Source: Hypsibius dujardini (taxonomy: Eukaryota > Tardigrada > Eutardigrada > Parachela > Hypsibiidae). From it: a stretch of 25,335 nt of DNA. The first letter of the stretch is position 1, and every line of letters starts with the position of its first letter. The notes beneath the pieces are model-generated. The model searched no databases. It worked only from the letters and a program-made list of their open reading frames with translations, and had not been told where the DNA came from. The stretch covers positions 1 through 25,335 of the forward strand of contig LRSR01002785.1 of NCBI GenBank assembly GCA_001579985.1. The letters are read 5' to 3'. Below are positions 21,406-25,335 of the stretch, in pieces. The translations under genes and the position numbers were made by a program.

Positions 21406-21990
21406 CCTGGGGACGACTTAATTTGGATTAATGCACTGAAGATCACCAACTTGACGCACTGAGTGACATTTTCCGGCTTACACGATGGCGGCTTAAATAC
21501 AGAAATTTTGCCGACCGATTGCGTGAAACCTTTGACATGACAGTAATTTCCGTTTAAACTATGACGACAGCAATTTTCGTTGTCGTACACTTCGTTGCAA
21601 TTACATCTGCCCGAAAGGCGACTGGCCTCTCGGAGGTCGCAAGACTGGCCTGGCCATCGTTGTCATTTTTCCTCGCTTTATCCTTTGCTTGAAACATCTT
21701 ATCGCGGTACGTCTAACGAGCGGCAAGAGGAGTAGTTTTACTGACATAGTTCAGCAAAACGTCGCCAACGTCCAGCCACAGTATGTAATTACATTATCTT
21801 CGGTTTTTGGAATGTTAAAAAACTACATCGGTAGATGGCTGCTTTACCACTTGTTATATCTCTCCTGTCTTGAGATCAAAAAAAACTATTTTTATTCACA
21901 ATGGATGTCTGAGTTGTTGTATAACACCTTCAGGACCGCTCGTTAAAACCTGAAAAAAAGAGACTTGGACTTGGAGTGGCGACAGTGGCA
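21406..21990. other. Spacer upstream of GPCR2
   Basis: No gene recognised. It should contain the GPCR2 promoter and 5' UTR, but I see no clear TATA box and little resemblance to the region upstream of GPCR1. The open frame 21689-21946 has no coding support. Confidence 0.35.
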
Positions 21991-22522
21991 ATGATACAAA
22001 ACGTCAACGTGACTGTCCGTCTTGAGCAGTGCGATACTGCTCGAAATGTCACATCTAATTGCACCCTTGTTCCGTTGGCGGCATGGGATGCCTACCGCGG
22101 TGGCCACGAGTTGTGGTTCCTCGTGACAATGTTCGCCTGCCTAATCGGGACTGGCTGCCACTTAATGCTACTCTGTGTAATTTTCCTGAAAAATCATCAC
22201 CGGCGTGGTTCTGGCAGATTCATTCTCCATTTAGTATGCATTGAATTGCTGGTTTGTCTATTTTTCGGGCCTGTATATTGCGTCACTACGCTGACCACGC
22301 GGTACCACATAACGACCGACACGTTTTGCATCTACGAGCTCTTAGTCTACATGGCTATGCTATATGCAGGTCACTGGGCAATGTTTCTGTTAGCTTTTAA
22401 CCGATTCATAGCTCTCGTGTTTCCTCGAAGCTACGCGCGATTCTCCTCTGCATCGGCTTTCTGTTGGATGACCAGTAAGAAAGACGGGCATAGGGACAGC
22501 TGGAAAGACGAATGAACAAACG

Positions 22523-22572
<50 letters not shown>

Positions 22573-22577
22573 GAGAC

Positions 22578-22608
<31 letters not shown>

Positions 22609-23334
22609 ATAAAAAATTGTATTTACAGGCACTGCTTGGGTGTTGGGTGTCGGTGCCAGTTTACCCTTTGCTGCGGGTTGGGGTGGTTACTACGGAGTCA
22701 CTCCCGTTTGGGGTAATTGCGGCCTAACTCGTGCCACTGCTACCGGACTCAAGTTTTTCGGTCTGATCCAAATCGCGACGGTCTATCTACCCGCTGGATT
22801 GCTGACTCTCCTTTACATGACCATTCTATTGAAGCACAAATGTGTTTGGTTTCGCATGGGTGTGAACGTCCACCTTGCCCGTCCGGATTGTACCTCGGAC
22901 GAAGCTCGCCGCCTTAACAGACGCGTAGCACTGGCCAAGATTCTCTGTGCATCCTCCATCTGGCACTGTCTGTGCCACTTTCCCGGCGCCATCATTAACT
23001 CCACCCCACTCGTGCAAATCTACACTGGGAGACCTCTGCTTCAGCTCTGGCTATACACCATTTTTCTCTGTGGCTACATCCTCAACCCGGTATGGCAATG
23101 TACTTTGCTCTGCCATTCTTCGTAGTGCCATTGATAGATCCGGTATTCTTGTTGTATTGATAGGCGTTCTTCTTCCTGATGAGCCGGGAATACCGAAGAG
23201 GCGCCCAGCAGGTTCAAAAACTGGCACGCGAAGGCTTAATGAGCCGTGTGAGGAGATCAGTAGATCTCATTGCGGGGTGCGGTGGATCCAGCCCTCGAAT
23301 CACCCCTAAACCGGATCAGCAGCTCGACCCCTGA
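21991..23334 (+). CDS. Orphan rhodopsin-class GPCR, tandem paralogue 2
   Basis: Three exons: 21991-22474, 22629-23089 and 23164-23334 (484, 461 and 171 nt; 371 residues, stop TGA). The start is the ATG at 21991, giving exon 1 the same length as in the paralogue; the open frame upstream has no better ATG. Exon lengths 1 and 2, intron phases and intron 2 length (74 nt) are identical to GPCR1. It shares the N-terminal sequons (NVT, NVT, NCT), the disulfide cysteines (FCIYEL and WGNCGL), Glu in TM2, NRF in place of DRY, CHFP in place of CWxP, and NPAFF at the TM7 end. The C-tail diverges after the SREYRRG helix-8 segment and is 23 residues shorter. The likely role is cell-surface signalling with an unknown ligand. 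An AATAAA at 23523-23528 is a candidate polyadenylation signal. Confidence 0.85.
22525..22609. repeat. (GACA)n microsatellite in GPCR2 intron 1
   Basis: Nearly uninterrupted GACA/CAGA tract with a few GAGA interruptions, within the intron 22475-22628. It is shorter and purer than the corresponding tract in GPCR1. The acceptor TTGTATTTACAG follows directly. Confidence 0.9.
23090..23163 (+). other. Conserved 74-nt intron 2 of GPCR2 with in-frame readthrough
   Basis: Counterpart of 20020-20093. It is identical over the first 43 nt, including the complete readthrough frame to TAG. The seven differences all fall in the last 31 nt before the acceptor. Confidence 0.8.
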
Positions 23335-24082
23335 TAAACCGCACACTATAGCAGCATACTTCATGGGGAACCCAATCAGTCTCAATATCCCATTAAATAT
23401 TCCATCAGATTAAATATGGCAGGGAAAAGTGTTCACTCGAAGAAGAATAGAAATAGCACAGAAAATTGGGTTAAAACGGTAGCACACCGTGTCAACTGCC
23501 CCGACGCTCCACGACCTTATTGAATAAAGCTAGTTTTTTAATTTTATCTTATTTATATATAATACAGGTAATATAATATAGGTACACACCGAAATCCCGT
23601 TTCGCGTCGGTTAACGGTCCGGATAAACTGACGGACATCGCTAACCGTTTCTCCACCGAGCAACACAAATATGATGCACGGGGTTTGTTTCGCCAAATAG
23701 CTCGGTAGTAAACGGTTCACTTTGGAACGATTCAGAGATACGCCCATAACGAAAACAGTTTCTTTCTTTCACTGAGCGTGTAAAATCGAATTACCAGTAC
23801 GCGGGGACCTGAATCAGGCAAAACTATACCTCCAAAGACGCGCGTAAAACGAAAAAGGTAATTAATGATCAAATGTGTTCAGCCATAAGGCGAGAGAATG
23901 GCATCACAGGAAAGGAAGAAAACAGACCAACACACCCACGCGGACAAATAAAACTCCGAAAGAAAAGCCAATTTTTGTGTGTGTTTTCAGGAGTACAAAT
24001 TAAAAAAGAAGATTTTCGAAGCGGAAGATTGGATGAGACTGCGCTCGTCTCTCTCTCTCTCTCTCTCTCTCTCATTCGCTAT
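23335..24082. other. Convergent 3' flanks of GPCR2 and the hydroxypyruvate isomerase gene
   Basis: No additional gene recognised. It contains the AATAAA at 23523-23528 and a (CT)n microsatellite at about 24049-24073, just past the isomerase stop codon and probably in its 3' UTR. The frames at 23553-23747 and 23873-24175 show no family features. Confidence 0.4.
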
Positions 24083-24447
24083 CTACAAGAAACTGGCAGC
24101 GTAGTCGAATACTGGTCCGGCCGCCTTGCCCGCGAGGAGGCCGGCCTCGGTGGCGCCACTGGGCTTATACTCTAGCCCGCAGTACAGATCGGGAAAGATT
24201 TCGGCCAGCGCCGGCAAGATTTTGCCATAGTCAATGTCACCTTTGGCGTGTGGCTCGTTTCGTTGCGGACTCTGAGCAATCTGGATGTGGCCGACGGCCT
24301 TCTGGTTCACACGCGCCCATTTGACCACGTCGTACTTCGGGTGGAGCTGCTGGAAATGAAAGAGGTCCAGCTGGATCTTCACGTTCCGGCATTCGAGCTA
24401 CGGAGAAGGATAAAGAACAATTTCATTCACAAAGAAAGAAAGAAAAA

Positions 24448-24526
<79 letters not shown>

Positions 24527-25274
24527 GAGACAGGCAGGCAAAGAGGCAGACAGACACTGACCTCATTGACGACATCAACAGCAGTTCCGTAGTGGTTCAG
24601 AAAATAAGCATCGCTGACGAACGGACTGATCGGCTCCAGCAAGAGGTTGACATGGCGAGGTAGGCTCTCCTTGGCAGCCCATTTCAAGCGTCGGAGGTAG
24701 AGCGGCATCAGCGAGTTGCGTGGGACACCTTTTGGTACCTTGCCGGCCAGAAAGTGGACATTGGAGCAGCGAAGAGCTTTGGCCGTGTTAATGGACCTGC
24801 GCATTCCAATTTCAAACTCCTCGTCTGAAATCGGGAGGATAGCCTGGCCGAGGTCGCCCTTGTTTGGTCCGGCGAAGGCGTTGATCAAGACCTGTTTGAA
24901 GCAAAACATACCACATGAGCGATTGATTGATTTGATTGCTTAATTGAATGAATATGTCGATAGTTGAGAAACAAATTCACAAAACTGTAATTTTGCAATG
25001 AAAGGTTCTGTGGTCAAGGAACAAATTACCACAGCGCGAATCAAAATATTTATCATAGCTAAACATTCCGAGATCACTAAGAAGTTGAGTCTGACAAGCT
25101 GCGATTGATTGATCTATTCGCTTGCTAGGATCAATGCTTTCACTTCCTAGTCAAATTTGACAGCCACTACACAAGGAAATGTAAATATCTCACCAAAAAT
25201 AAAATCGCAAGCTTCAAAGCTTTTAAACAAATCAATTGAAGCTCGGAAAAAGTACCTGTATCCTGGTGCGTAAA
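24083..25274 (-). CDS. HYI: Hydroxypyruvate isomerase, C-terminal part (5' end off window)
   Basis: Minus-strand exons: a probable 19-nt microexon at 25274-25256, then 24891-24562 (330 nt) and 24397-24083 (315 nt with stop TAG); junctions into the last two are phase 0. The enzyme family (AP-endonuclease-2-like TIM barrel) interconverts hydroxypyruvate and tartronate semialdehyde. Family segments seen are VLINAFAGPNKGDLG, HFLAGKVP, LLLEPIS (metal-binding Glu), the QLDLFHFQQL strand with Asp and His, VGHIQIAQSPQRNEP, the GDIDYGKIL segment and CGLEYKP (second catalytic Glu). The ordering and roughly 220 visible residues match the family, which is usually near 260-280 residues; the first 60-70 are missing to the right. 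The intron 24398-24561 holds a (TGTC)n tract in transcript sense. Likely cytosolic. The identification is solid; the microexon is less certain. Confidence 0.85.
24449..24525. repeat. (GACA)n microsatellite in the hydroxypyruvate isomerase intron
   Basis: Uninterrupted GACA run on the plus strand (TGTC in the transcript) in the intron 24398-24561. Degenerate units continue to 24556, within a few bases of the splice donor. Confidence 0.95.
24892..25255. other. Isomerase intron with GCGATTGATTGAT motifs
   Basis: A 364-nt intron upstream (in transcript sense) of the 330-nt exon. GCGATTGATTGAT occurs near 24918 and 25100. A related GCGATTGATTCATCTATTGG lies at 25311-25330, beyond the microexon, which suggests that sequence is also intronic. 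Confidence 0.5.
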
Positions 25275-25335
25275 CTCGGAGAAGAAAAAAGGAGTTGATG
25301 GTCGGAGAGTGCGATTGATTCATCTATTGGCGTCA

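Noticed and set aside
21976-21990. Upstream GTG as the GPCR2 start
   Set aside because: The ATG at 21991 is the first ATG and gives an exon exactly as long as that of GPCR1.
23553-23747. 64-residue minus-strand frame
   Set aside because: No family features and it lies in the GPCR2 3' flank.

Overview
The window is animal nuclear DNA. Its genes are split by many small GT-AG introns. Between them lie AT-rich intergenic DNA, microsatellites and foldback (hairpin) repeat elements. The gene content (a TRPA cation channel, orphan class A GPCRs, a DUF1397-like secreted protein, a hydroxypyruvate isomerase and a possible Reeler protein) suggests a protostome invertebrate, most likely a panarthropod. 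A tardigrade is possible, but the sequence does not prove it. I see no bacterial, viral or CRISPR features.

Layout. (1) 1-1606: first coding exon of a secreted, possibly Reeler-domain protein on the minus strand; the rest lies in a long intron or beyond the left edge. (2) 1607-6660: no convincing gene. It holds a 500-bp foldback element (3540-4039), a short TIR element (about 4083-4375), a palindromic 10-bp tandem array inside an inverted repeat (5748-5918) and a 33-bp tandem duplication (6668-6746). (3) 6906-8178: a complete three-exon minus-strand gene for a 214-residue cysteine-rich secreted protein. (4) 8179-10761: intergenic, with one copy of a dispersed repeat. (5) 10762-17375: a complete TRPA-type channel gene reconstructed here as 21 exons and 1,017 residues; every junction keeps frame. 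(6) 18797-20333 and 21991-23334: two tandem paralogous three-exon GPCR genes, 394 and 371 residues, separated by a 777-bp TIR element that contains a large hairpin. (7) 24083-25274: the C-terminal two thirds of a hydroxypyruvate isomerase gene on the minus strand, running off the right edge.

How the genes relate. The TRPA channel and the two GPCRs are membrane receptors on the same strand and could serve sensory signalling, but nothing in the sequence shows that they work together. Most noteworthy are the GPCR pair, in which several class A microswitch motifs are replaced in the same way in both copies, and their second intron. That 74-nt intron is about 90% identical between the copies. It begins with an in-frame readthrough to a stop that is identical in both copies, which fits either regulated intron retention or recent gene conversion.

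All exon models were joined by eye from splice consensus, phase and homology logic, without transcripts or database searches.
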